Shown piece after piece: positions 14,490 through 21,748 of a stretch of DNA of 38,482 bases. Under the pieces are notes generated by a model that was not told the DNA's origin, searched no databases, and was given only the letters and a program-made list of their open reading frames with translations. How positions within the stretch are numbered: the first letter of the stretch is position 1; each line of letters opens with the position of its first letter. This DNA is from a virus, in IMG/VR virus record IMGVR_UViG_3300033141_001674, positions 1 to 38,482 of that record; one strand, given 5' to 3'. A program made the translations under genes and the position numbers.

Positions 14490-16271
14490 CTATGACATTA
14501 TGGCTTTGGCCCAGAACGATCTTGTGCTGCGCTCACCACCATAACGGAAGAATACCGTAACTCTAGCATAGCCACAGACTTTCAAGCAATCACATAGTTC
14601 TGCATGTGTGATCTTCTCGTGTTGAAGTATGCGCATATGCTTATGTAGTTCGCCGGCATGGATATGACACATATCGTTTCTGATGAATGGTTCGGAGATG
14701 GATGCCGCTTCTTGCCAGTCTTCCTCTTTCATGGGTGGATGGTCATCGAGATAGGATTTAATCCATTGTTTTGTTTGGTACGCGTCGGTCATTTCTTCGT
14801 TTTCGACTACTTCAACGACCTTTGCGAGGCATTGACAGACATTATCCCAAGTCTTTCGTTTGGTGGTCTTTATAAGAACTCGTGTTGCCTCATATAGACG
14901 TGAGCGGAAGTGATCCGGCGACAGAACATCTTTTGTGGTTCCCATGCGCACCCAACGTCCGTCGCTTAATTGGAGGCTGTATCTGGCATTTTCCTGTCCA
15001 TGCTGAACCCACCGCAGGATAGGGATTCCCAATACGGCTGAAAGCTTTTCCAGGAGGGCCTTTTTTGTCGTAGCGTCCGCAGTGCCATTTTGTGTGTATT
15101 CGGTATCGGCGTCTTTGATGGCATCCGCCAGTATGGTTATTGTTTGTTTATTGTTCATCTCGGCCATAGTCCTGTTTTCCCGTATTGCTTCAGCCTCGGT
15201 TATGATCTGATCCTCGGCCATTGCCTGCATTGCAGTTTCAGCCAGTTTTGCTATTGTTCGGTCATGTTTTGCTGTCTTTATCGCCTTTCCGATGGTTCGC
15301 TGCATATAATCTCGGCGCAGTGCTTTGGTCACGTCCAGATCGTGCAATCGGCGGAAGGCGATGATGGTATTGGCGATTTCCTGCTCCGTCCAGTTGGCGT
15401 AGGCCGTGGTATTGGCGATACTTTGGTCGTACTCGCTCGGGCTGGGGAACTCGGGGCGTCTACGTTGCCACGTTTTTTTGAATTTCGCATCATTTTCGAG
15501 TAAGGGGATAAGTTTGTTCGGCGGTGGTTCAGCGTCGGATCGAAGGATCAGCGGGTCCATCTTCAAGCCCTGGTCTTCTTGCGGCTCGTATTCTTCAGCG
15601 ACGAGGACCAGGTCGAAGTCGTCGACATCGTAGCGTAGGCCGGGGTTCGCATGAACAATTTTGACAGGAAGGGGCATTGCGGCAGGGTCGGGGTCTTTGT
15701 GATTGAACGTTCCCGGCAGGCGGAAGATGCGGGTCAGATCGCCCACGCTATCTATATCGTCGAATCCTTGGGCCTTGGCGACCGCCCTGATCGTCGCAGT
15801 CCATCGTCGGGCAAGTGTGGCTGCTTTGTGGCGGTCGGCGTCGTCGGCGAACGTCCACGGCTCTTTCAGGAGCCAGTAGGCATGTAAGCCGTGTCCGCTG
15901 TTTACCACGATAGAGGGAGCGAGCCCTACGTGGTTCAATAGCTTCTGAGCGGCGGGCAAGTCGGGCGGTAGGAGTTTTTTCTTGTGGACGGGGTCGGCCA
16001 GGTCGATATCCGCCCACAGGCAGGCGATCGCAGCCATATTCGCGAATTTCCCTCTGCCGGTGGGGTCACCGGATACGAGTGACAGGCCGAAGTAGACATC
16101 CTGGTCTACCGCTTTTTTCAAGGCGTATGAGACTGCTGTGTCGACATTGGAGAAGAATCGGCTCGTCTTATCTGGGAATGTCCAGATGAGCAGTCGCCGC
16201 TGCCGTATAATCTCATTTGGCCATAGAGTATTTAGAAACGTTTTCGCGTCCATGCGACTTTGATCCATCAT
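14490..16271 (-). CDS. DNA primase, archaeo-eukaryotic (RepB-like/Prim-Pol) type
   Basis: The 593 aa protein starts at ATG 16271 without a strong ribosome site. The catalytic triad of the AEP superfamily is clear: motif I LWADIDL (Asp88, Asp90), motif II SGHGLHAYW (His130) and motif III GDLTRIFRLPGTFNHK (about 177-192). The C-terminal 350 residues are mostly helical with charged repeats and no Walker motifs, so it is a primase or primase-polymerase without a fused helicase. It would make primers at the adjacent iteron region. It is likely the initiator or partner of the origin candidate. Confidence 0.9.
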   Translation of the reverse strand: MMDQSRMDAKTFLNTLWPNEIIRQRRLLIWTFPDKTSRFFSNVDTAVSYALKKAVDQDVYFGLSLVSGDPTGRGKFANMAAIACLWADIDLADPVHKKKLLPPDLPAAQKLLNHVGLAPSIVVNSGHGLHAYWLLKEPWTFADDADRHKAATLARRWTATIRAVAKAQGFDDIDSVGDLTRIFRLPGTFNHKDPDPAAMPLPVKIVHANPGLRYDVDDFDLVLVAEEYEPQEDQGLKMDPLILRSDAEPPPNKLIPLLENDAKFKKTWQRRRPEFPSPSEYDQSIANTTAYANWTEQEIANTIIAFRRLHDLDVTKALRRDYMQRTIGKAIKTAKHDRTIAKLAETAMQAMAEDQIITEAEAIRENRTMAEMNNKQTITILADAIKDADTEYTQNGTADATTKKALLEKLSAVLGIPILRWVQHGQENARYSLQLSDGRWVRMGTTKDVLSPDHFRSRLYEATRVLIKTTKRKTWDNVCQCLAKVVEVVENEEMTDAYQTKQWIKSYLDDHPPMKEEDWQEAASISEPFIRNDMCHIHAGELHKHMRILQHEKITHAELCDCLKVCGYARVTVFFRYGGERSTRSFWAKAIMS

Positions 16272-16306
16272 GTTATTGCGGGATCGTTCTTCACTGGTTG
16301 AGAAGT

Positions 16307-16486
16307 TTATGTCTCATGCTCGATATCCGACGCTCCAAAGGCCCGCCATGTGTGCATCCATGCACGCGGCTGGTCCGTCCATGTGTGCATCATGGCGGGT
16401 GATAAAGTGGTCAAAGGGCCAGGACGGACAATCCGCCCTGTGGAACCCTTTGACCACACTTCATGGATATGGCGATCAGCAATCAT
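16307..16486 (-). CDS. possible small Trp/His-containing protein (59 aa)
   Basis: ATG 16486 lies 3 bases beyond the stop of the upstream gene; the frame runs 59 codons to TAA. It contains two similar units, MMHTWTDQPRAW and MHTWRAFGASD. The same DNA carries two perfect inverted repeats (CCCGCCATG..CATGGCGGG and GTGGTCAAAGGG..CCCTTTGACCAC). The stretch may therefore instead be a structured untranslated RNA. No ribosome site is evident. Either way it fills the gap between the ssDNA-binding candidate and the primase. Confidence 0.4.
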   Translation of the reverse strand: MIADRHIHEVWSKGSTGRIVRPGPLTTLSPAMMHTWTDQPRAWMHTWRAFGASDIEHET

Positions 16487-16488
16487 TG

Positions 16489-17280
16489 TTAAACGGGTAC
16501 TTCTTCCACTTGTTCGCTTTCTTCTTCGGTGTTGATATAATCTTCTTGCGTGATTTGCACCTGGCGCAGAGTCGGTTCCAGCTGTTGTTTCAGCGCCTTG
16601 AAGAACTCCGACTGCTCCGGTGAAAGGTCGCAGACGACTTCCAGGTTGACCTTGGCATATTCGATTCCCGCCTTGTTCTTGTCTTTTTCAAGCGAGAACC
16701 GTGTCAAGACCGACCAGAATGGCCTGCCGTATGCAGCGAGCCGGCGAAGCATGAACTCCTTGGCAGCCGCTAGAGAGGTAGGAGGCAGCGTGAGAACAAC
16801 TGGCAGGAGTGACTCATCCCGCATGATGAACAACTGTTTCATCTGTTTGCACGCCTGTCTTCGTCCGCCCTTGGGATCGGAGCCGAACTGAGCGAGCGGG
16901 CATTTGGCGCATTGGCCGCCTGGTGTCCCGATTCCGATTTGTCCGTCGTCGCTGGTGCAGTCGGGTGGGGAACCACCGCCGGATTCCTCCATGCCCTCTT
17001 GCCAGTATGCCCGACCGAGCTTATGGAAGATGATTACACCTTCAAAACTCTTGGCGGGCACTTCGCCGTTACGGGTGGGCAGTGTCCAAGCGATCCCGCC
17101 GCCTGATGGAATCTTGATCCTATCAAGGTCGAAGGGGGTAAGCCCTTCGCTCCCGACGTTCTCGGCAATGATTGCCGACAGCGTTTCGGGATTCGCCTTG
17201 AGGATCGCAAACTCCCTGTTTTCAATTACTGCCAGTGCCGCCTGTTTGCTCTTGATCTTTTTCCCGTTTCCGTTAGCCAT
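16489..17280 (-). CDS. zinc-binding phage protein, ssDNA-binding candidate
   Basis: The 263 aa product starts at ATG 17280 after AAGGAGAAAGAAC. A four-Cys site (Cys108, Cys124, Cys127, Cys144; GGQCAKCPLAQFGS) sits in the middle, between beta-rich halves. The C-terminus is acidic (EEESEQVEEVPV), as in many ssDNA-binding proteins, where such tails recruit partners. I recall similar Cys-containing proteins in phage replication modules, where gp32-like roles have been proposed, but no functional motif proves it. It precedes the primase and follows the RAMP-like gene cluster. Confidence 0.65.
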   Translation of the reverse strand: MANGNGKKIKSKQAALAVIENREFAILKANPETLSAIIAENVGSEGLTPFDLDRIKIPSGGGIAWTLPTRNGEVPAKSFEGVIIFHKLGRAYWQEGMEESGGGSPPDCTSDDGQIGIGTPGGQCAKCPLAQFGSDPKGGRRQACKQMKQLFIMRDESLLPVVLTLPPTSLAAAKEFMLRRLAAYGRPFWSVLTRFSLEKDKNKAGIEYAKVNLEVVCDLSPEQSEFFKALKQQLEPTLRQVQITQEDYINTEEESEQVEEVPV

Positions 17281-17328
17281 TGTTCTTTCTCCTTGTTTTT
17301 TGATCCTTGGTCCTTGTTCTTTGTTAAA

Positions 17329-17757
17329 TTACGCTGACTTCTTGACCCCGGCCCTGAACTGCTCATAGATTTCCACGAAGTCTTTGATGCTGTCCGGCAG
17401 GATCGGCAGGCCCGTTGTTTCGTCCAATTCACATTCACGCACCCTTGCCGCTAGTTGGGTTGCGTTGACGTTATCTTTCACCAGGAACGTCCAATTCTCA
17501 TCGCCGCAGGCCTTCAGAGCTGCGCACATGGCCTCTTTGTCACCGTTCTTGGGTCCAGCCCACAATTTGCGGATCAGATGGATGGTGTGTCCGTCGATGT
17601 TGAGTGACTGTACACCTTCAGCCTGGAACTGTTCGACGATCTGAGGCTCCAGGTCAGCCAATCTTGCCTTGGTGTCCTTGAGCTGTGTTTCCAATGCTCG
17701 TTTCTTTTCGGTCAGCTTGACGAAGTCGCCGATTCTCGTTCGTGTTGCTAGTGGCAT
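17329..17757 (-). CDS. early phage protein with N-terminal coiled coil (142 aa)
   Basis: ATG 17757 follows CGAAAGGAAAAAATC. Residues 10-50 form a charged helix (KLTEKKRALETQLKDTKARL) like a short coiled coil. The rest is mixed, with QSLNIDGHTIHLIRKLW and a helical C-terminus ending GVKKSA. This type of small protein is common beside phage recombination or ssDNA-binding genes, but I cannot name it. Its 5' untranslated region contains an 18-unit GGCNN array ending 30 bases upstream of the start. Confidence 0.75.
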   Translation of the reverse strand: MPLATRTRIGDFVKLTEKKRALETQLKDTKARLADLEPQIVEQFQAEGVQSLNIDGHTIHLIRKLWAGPKNGDKEAMCAALKACGDENWTFLVKDNVNATQLAARVRECELDETTGLPILPDSIKDFVEIYEQFRAGVKKSA

Positions 17758-17786
17758 GATTTTTTCCTTTCGTGTCAGTTAAAGTT

Positions 17787-17876
17787 CCTTGCCTTGCCGA
17801 GCCGCGCCTTGCCCGGCCCAGCCGAGTCGGGCCCAGCCCCGCCGCGCTTGGCCATGCCCAGCCTCGCCTCGCCACG
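17787..17876 (-). repeat. GGCNN pentamer array A (18 units)
   Basis: Eighteen consecutive 5-bp units of plus-strand form CCNNG, equal to CNNGG on the transcribed strand, stay in perfect register for 90 bp without any insertion or deletion. Only TCGGG (17827) and CTTGG (17847) break the fixed positions. The two middle bases vary freely (TT, GA, GC, CG, CA, CC, AT, TC, AC). The array lies between the RAMP-like gene and the ribosome site of the next gene. It is not a CRISPR array. Confidence 0.9.
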
Positions 17877-17882
17877 CATTAC

Positions 17883-18452
17883 TCAATTCTCTTTCCATTC
17901 AATCACCACAAATTTGCCGAACGGACCTTTGCACGCGGGCCGAAAGTCTCCAAGGCCAACACGCTTACCGGCAGCATCTATAATCTCTCGCATCAGTTTC
18001 AGGGACATCATCTCTGTATCGACGCTGAGCATAAACGATAACCGCCAGTCATTGAAACACGGACGATGACAGAGAATACGACCACCCGTCGATGGTATGC
18101 GGACGGCCCGCGTGTCAACCGTCCACGGCTCCTTGTGTTGAATTGAAATTTCCAGGCCGTCGATCTCAACACACGCCGGGATTATGGACGTCTTCTGGGT
18201 TGTGATCTTAGACTTGCCGTTCTTGAAAAATTGGCCTGCGTCGATAAGGCATCGAAACAGATTGGGTTGCGGGATCATGGGCTTGTCATTGTGCCCGATG
18301 TAAAGCCGTTCTGTCGCCTGCGTAGTAGGCGAGCCTCTGTCGCCAACCGATGAAAGCCTAGTTCCGTTCGTTGCCGACATCTGCGCCTTATCGGTGAAGC
18401 GATTGCAGAGCAGCGGTGTCGTTCCTTCAATAGTAATTTTTACACTTTTCAT
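17883..18452 (-). CDS. RAMP-like conserved phage protein, flanked by repeat arrays
   Basis: ATG 18452 (MKSVKITIEGTTPLL) follows AATCGAAAGGAACGTATT, so the longer in-frame start at 18506, which would fall in the repeat array, is rejected. The 189 aa protein begins with a beta strand, carries MIPQPNLFRCLIDAGQFF in the middle, and ends with a Gly-rich loop VGLGDFRPACKGPFGKF. The first strand plus that loop resemble the RRM-derived RAMP fold of Cas7-type proteins. This is an impression from pattern, not an alignment. The gene lies exactly between two GGCNN arrays. It could equally be a recombination or ssDNA-binding accessory. Confidence 0.6.
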   Translation of the reverse strand: MKSVKITIEGTTPLLCNRFTDKAQMSATNGTRLSSVGDRGSPTTQATERLYIGHNDKPMIPQPNLFRCLIDAGQFFKNGKSKITTQKTSIIPACVEIDGLEISIQHKEPWTVDTRAVRIPSTGGRILCHRPCFNDWRLSFMLSVDTEMMSLKLMREIIDAAGKRVGLGDFRPACKGPFGKFVVIEWKEN

Positions 18453-18475
18453 AATACGTTCCTTTCGATTAAGTT

Positions 18476-18555
18476 CCTTGCCATGCCGTGCCGAGCCCAG
18501 CCCCACCGCGCCCGGCCACGCCGCGCCAAGCCCTGCCGCGCCAGGTCCCGCCGCG
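18476..18555 (-). repeat. GGCNN pentamer array B (16 units)
   Basis: Sixteen 5-bp units of form CCNNG (plus strand) run in perfect register, with CCCCA (18501) and TCCCG (18546) as the only core changes; CCGAT follows as a partial unit. The array begins immediately after AAGTT, as array A does, and ends 23 bases upstream of the RAMP-like start codon. The array therefore sits in that gene's 5' untranslated region. Confidence 0.9.
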
Positions 18556-18562
18556 CCGATTT

Positions 18563-19876
18563 TTATTTCTGGGAAAATTGGTTTTGTTTTATGGTCTCAA
18601 GTATTGCATCAATAACGTTTTTTCGCTTCTCTAGCGCAGAGTAGATTCTTTTATCGATGGTGCCTTTTGCAATAAGCGATATGGAGGTTACCGATCTTGT
18701 TTGTCCTTGCCGGTGCAGGCGCGCCAAGCTCTGCTCGTAATCTCCAAGGCTAAAGCCCAGCGAATAGTAGATGCAGTACGCCGCCCGCGTGAGGTCGATG
18801 CCCAGCCCGCCGGCCTGGATTTGGACGGCAAGCACGTCGCCGGTGTCGCTTTCGGTCCACTCTTGTAGCTGCTTGATCCGACCGGAAATCTCATAGCTCA
18901 TTCGGCCTCGTTCCTTGGCGGCGAGGTGCACGCGGTCCAGGTCGTGCCGGAATCGGCAGAATACAACTACCGGCTCAGTCAATGGCAGATCTTCCAGCAG
19001 GTCTATCAGGGCTGCGTGTTTGGCGTTATCCACATCGAGGATTTTTTTATCTTCGGTTACGCCGAATCCGCTGGTGATCTGCTGTAACCGCAGCAGGCGG
19101 GCCAGTACATTGACGGCTGTAATCTTCCCCTCACCCACATCTGCGATGAACTCATGCTCTAATTCGTAATAGAGCCGCTTGGCCTCCGGCCCCAATTCCA
19201 CCGAACGCATTTCGTGGACCACTTCCGGCAGGTCCAGAACGTCATTCTTGGAAACTCGATGGGCGATGGAGTAGAATTTCGCGTTTAGCTCATCCATGTT
19301 CTGATATTCCAGGATTTCATGTCCGCCGTAGCCACCCATGATGGCGTAGCGGTTGCGGAAGCGGACGAAACTCGTACCGAAGATGCCCGGGTCGAGAAAG
19401 CGATATTGCGCATAGATATCCATCGGGGAATGTGGCATAGGCGTTCCAGTAAGCCCCACACGTCGTTTCGCTTTGGGGCTGAGCTTTGCCATGAAGCGGG
19501 ACATACGGCCCCCGGGCTGTTTCATTCGATGCGCTTCGTCAGCTACTACCATGTCCCAGTTGCGGCTCAGGATGATCTTCGCCAGATCGTCTCGCCACAC
19601 CGCCTCGTAATTGATGATGGCTGCGAATTTCCGGTTAAGCGCTCTGGCAAGTTCGAGCTTGTGATTCAATTCCCTTGCGCGTTGTGTTGTGCTACCTTTG
19701 CGGAGAGGGAGAACATCAATTGGTTTGCTTGCCCACTTATCAAATTCGCTTGGCCAAACAGTAATCACCGTCTTTGGGCATACGATTAATGTTGTGCGTA
19801 TATCAAAATTTACGATGTAGTCTACGATGCACCTGCTTTTGCCAGCTAAGTGCCCATATCGTAGGCCAACATGCAA
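18563..19876 (-). CDS. SNF2-family helicase, C-terminal piece (frameshifted)
   Basis: This frame opens at a TTG within the P-loop region and runs 437 codons. SF2 motifs present: Ia TLIVCPKTVI, II ADEAHRMKQ, III VGLTGTPMP, IV VVVFCRFRHD, V IQAGGLGIDLTRA and VI SLARLHRQGQTRSV. The natural upstream reading is in another frame: ATG 19893 with a near-perfect ribosome site (AAAGGAGGTGATGCA) gives MSHNAGCMLAYDMGT and then TAG. Five extra bases (TAGCT) separate that from the GKS of the P-loop. The gene is thus broken by an HNH gene and, separately, by this frameshift. Helicase activity is doubtful unless recoding occurs. Confidence 0.85.
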   Translation of the reverse strand: MHVGLRYGHLAGKSRCIVDYIVNFDIRTTLIVCPKTVITVWPSEFDKWASKPIDVLPLRKGSTTQRARELNHKLELARALNRKFAAIINYEAVWRDDLAKIILSRNWDMVVADEAHRMKQPGGRMSRFMAKLSPKAKRRVGLTGTPMPHSPMDIYAQYRFLDPGIFGTSFVRFRNRYAIMGGYGGHEILEYQNMDELNAKFYSIAHRVSKNDVLDLPEVVHEMRSVELGPEAKRLYYELEHEFIADVGEGKITAVNVLARLLRLQQITSGFGVTEDKKILDVDNAKHAALIDLLEDLPLTEPVVVFCRFRHDLDRVHLAAKERGRMSYEISGRIKQLQEWTESDTGDVLAVQIQAGGLGIDLTRAAYCIYYSLGFSLGDYEQSLARLHRQGQTRSVTSISLIAKGTIDKRIYSALEKRKNVIDAILETIKQNQFSQK

Positions 19877-19899
19877 CCTGCGTTATGGGACATATTGCA

Positions 19900-20391
19900 T
19901 CACCTCCTTTCTTTTTCTGCGTGAAATCTGATTGCATGTAACCTTGCATGTTCAACTTGATTCATGATTTGAAGATTTGATGGATCGTTATTTCGTTTGT
20001 CATTATCAATATGATGAACTATCTCATCTGGTTTTAAGTCTCGTCCAAGCATTTGCTCAGCTACCACCCGGTGTTCGTGTCGCCCATAGAATTTTGCATA
20101 TGTTTTGCCGTTGTTTTTTCTCTTTTTTACATGGGTTGCGCGGTTTTTGTGACGATTATCAATTGCGATTTTCTTATTCCGTCCTGGTGTAAGATTAAGT
20201 TTTCTTAACCAAGGTGCTTTGTGGTGATTTCGGGCACGTTTATGATTTTCGCTATGCTTTATAATCCAGCGATTTGCGCATAGGCGGCTACAGAATCGGC
20301 ACGGTGAACTTTTGAACGTTGAAGGTAAAACTTCAAACGTTTCGCCGCATTCTTCACATATACAGGGAATTTTGGGGACTCGTTTACCCAT
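19900..20391 (-). CDS. free-standing HNH homing endonuclease
   Basis: ATG 20391 overlaps the stop of the helicase N-terminal piece (ATGGGTAA). The 163 aa product has an N-terminal four-Cys zinc site (CICEECGETF and CRFCSRLC) and a C-terminal HNH motif: HRVVAEQMLGR, then VHHIDNDKRNNDPSNLQIM and HARLH. It lies inside the SNF2 coding sequence just before its P-loop. Only about 24 bases separate its stop from the resumed helicase sequence, so there is no room for a group I intron core. It is best seen as an intron-less homing gene that splits its target. Confidence 0.92.
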   Translation of the reverse strand: MGKRVPKIPCICEECGETFEVLPSTFKSSPCRFCSRLCANRWIIKHSENHKRARNHHKAPWLRKLNLTPGRNKKIAIDNRHKNRATHVKKRKNNGKTYAKFYGRHEHRVVAEQMLGRDLKPDEIVHHIDNDKRNNDPSNLQIMNQVEHARLHAIRFHAEKERR

Positions 20392-20767
20392 TTTGCACCT
20401 TGTCACCGAATATCTTTGCCATGAACCAAACCCCCTGTGTTTGATGATGCCAGGGCTTCGTTTTGGTCAGTGGGATGGGCGGGAGTTGGCTTTTAGGTAA
20501 CTCTTTAATCATTTCGCAGACTTGGGCTTGGGAGATGAACGCGTGAAATTCTTCGGTGTACCTGAGTCCGTGAGATGTCAATGCTTCGACTACTGCCCTT
20601 GCCGCCCCCGGTGTTGCCGGAACGCTCCACTGTCGGCGCAGAGCGTTCCAGCGGGCACCCGGCAGCGCCTTGATCGTGTCTTTCAATCGGTAAGGAGCCT
20701 GGATGACGATTCGGCTGTCATCAACATAGGCCCTGACTTGCTGCTGTTTCGTTGTTGTCATTGTCAT
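20384..20767 (-). CDS. SNF2-family helicase, N-terminal piece
   Basis: ATG 20767 (or ATG 20761) follows AGCAGGAAAC. The 127 aa fragment has an N-terminal beta domain (VRAYVDDSRIVIQAPY, GARWNALRRQWSVPATP) and then KPWHHQTQGVWFMAKIFGD, the Q-motif-like lead-in to SNF2 motif I. It stops where the HNH gene begins. The expected continuation (GCMLAYDMG) is found 500 bases downstream, beyond the HNH stop. Similar N-terminal modules occur in phage SNF2 proteins. The piece may be translated as a separate polypeptide. Confidence 0.85.
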   Translation of the reverse strand: MTMTTTKQQQVRAYVDDSRIVIQAPYRLKDTIKALPGARWNALRRQWSVPATPGAARAVVEALTSHGLRYTEEFHAFISQAQVCEMIKELPKSQLPPIPLTKTKPWHHQTQGVWFMAKIFGDKVQNG

Positions 20768-20955
20768 GTTTCCTGCTTATCCTTTCCAATAGGGGCTTCC
20801 GCCGCAGATCGATATCCGATATGAGATATTCGATATAGGTGCCGGCGTGGGTTGGCCTTCTCGCACCCGCCAACAAGGTTTAGTGCCCGATCGCTAGTCA
20901 GCACTAATGAGGACACGTGTTTTCTGCGCCGCACGCCAGCGCCGTTATTTACTTT

Positions 20956-21558
20956 TCAAGTCGACCTACCAGCAGTTTGCAGTAATGGCTGGCCCTCGGT
21001 TCGTTGTACGCGAACCAAAGTGATTCCCCGCTCGGTTAGACGTTTAAGCTTTTCTTCCGAGTCGTCATCCTTCACGACGTACTCGATGCGCTGGGGCCGG
21101 AAGACCTGAAACACCGCCGGCGTGTAAGACTTATCAGGATTTTCTATTCCCTTGCGATGAGCCACAAACACCCAAGTCTCGCCTAGCTTAAAGTCACGCG
21201 GAATGGCGGCGATACGACGGCTAACACCCATTCGCCCAGCTTCATCTAGGAATTGTTGAGGGGATCGATAGAATTTCTCGCCGATCCACAACAGGCCGAC
21301 CCTGCCAAGCGGCATACTCAGCGGGCACGTAGCGCATTGTTCCTGGAGACTGCATTGGCGGTCTGCAGTTAGGGCCGTCGCATTGACCCACGTCCAGCCA
21401 CGACTTGGCTTGATCCCGTTTCCGCAGGTCGGACAGACTTCCAGCGGGATTGGCAACTTGCCGCATGGATGAAATTCGCCGAGCGAGATCAAATACAGAC
21501 CGCCGGGCTTTCGGTAACCGCAGCCGCGCCTGCCTTCTATTCGCAATTCAATGTTCAT
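20956..21558 (-). CDS. conserved Cys-rich phage protein (200 aa)
   Basis: ATG 21558 follows TTGAAAGGATAAAGTC. The N-terminus (MNIELRIEGRRGCGYRKPGG) and a CPTCGNGIKPSRGWTWV segment (about 42-57) are followed by a second Cys cluster (CSLQEQCATCPL, about 69-80), giving one or two zinc sites. The second half contains VSRRIAAIPRDFKLGETWVFVAHRK. I recognise it as a widespread conserved hypothetical protein of phage early regions; its biochemical role is unknown to me. Its leader carries a very stable hairpin, and the next gene downstream is the split SNF2 helicase. Confidence 0.8.
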   Translation of the reverse strand: MNIELRIEGRRGCGYRKPGGLYLISLGEFHPCGKLPIPLEVCPTCGNGIKPSRGWTWVNATALTADRQCSLQEQCATCPLSMPLGRVGLLWIGEKFYRSPQQFLDEAGRMGVSRRIAAIPRDFKLGETWVFVAHRKGIENPDKSYTPAVFQVFRPQRIEYVVKDDDSEEKLKRLTERGITLVRVQRTEGQPLLQTAGRST

Positions 21559-21577
21559 GACTTTATCCTTTCAATTC

Positions 21578-21643
21578 CGGACGGGTCGCGGCCTGCGGCG
21601 TTTCCCTTCGGGACCACAACCGCAGCGCCGCGATTCCCGCCCG
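21578..21643 (-). ncRNA. long stable RNA hairpin upstream of the Cys-rich gene
   Basis: The minus-strand RNA folds into one 66-nt arm. CGGGCGGG pairs with CCCGTCCG (one G-U), TCGCGGC with GCCGCGA, CTGCGG with CCGCAG, and TCCC with GGGA around a small GAA-type loop. There is no U-run after it and it lies 20 bases before the next start codon. A structural barrier, mRNA 5'-end stabiliser or protein-binding site is more likely than a terminator. Confidence 0.6.
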
Positions 21644-21646
21644 TTG

Positions 21647-21748
21647 TCATCTCGGTGACTCTGGCACGTTTGTGCTGATCCGGACCTGATAGGGGGAGAT
21701 CCAAAACCCTTCCGCATCACCGTGTTCTGTGTGAATATCAATTGTCAT
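21647..21748 (-). CDS. possible 33 aa peptide at the end of the hexamer array
   Basis: ATG 21748 lies within the last codons of the Gly-rich frame. The 33-codon product starts MTIDIHTEHGDAEGFW and ends VPESPR. The same frame continues upstream through the hexamer repeat as Ala-Thr/Ala-Pro, so the non-repetitive tail could also be the C-terminus of a protein translated in that frame. The non-repeat part looks like real protein, but there is no ribosome site. Confidence 0.35.
   Translation of the reverse strand: MTIDIHTEHGDAEGFWISPYQVRISTNVPESPR

Noticed and set aside
17654-17875. 73-codon minus-strand ORF through pentamer array A
   Set aside because: The array period of 5 makes it a chance open frame; it also conflicts with the well-supported start at 17757.
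17787-18555. CRISPR array
   Set aside because: Units are 5 bases with two free positions; there are no repeats of 20-40 bases separated by unique spacers.
19834-19876. T4 gene 60-like translational bypass over the TAG
   Set aside because: A hop between the two GGC codons would delete residues of the P-loop (DMG then KS) and so would not restore a normal motif; a simple frameshift is more likely.
19877-20391. Group I intron carrying the HNH gene
   Set aside because: The HNH start overlaps the upstream exon and its stop lies about 24 bases before the resumed helicase sequence, leaving no room for a ribozyme core.
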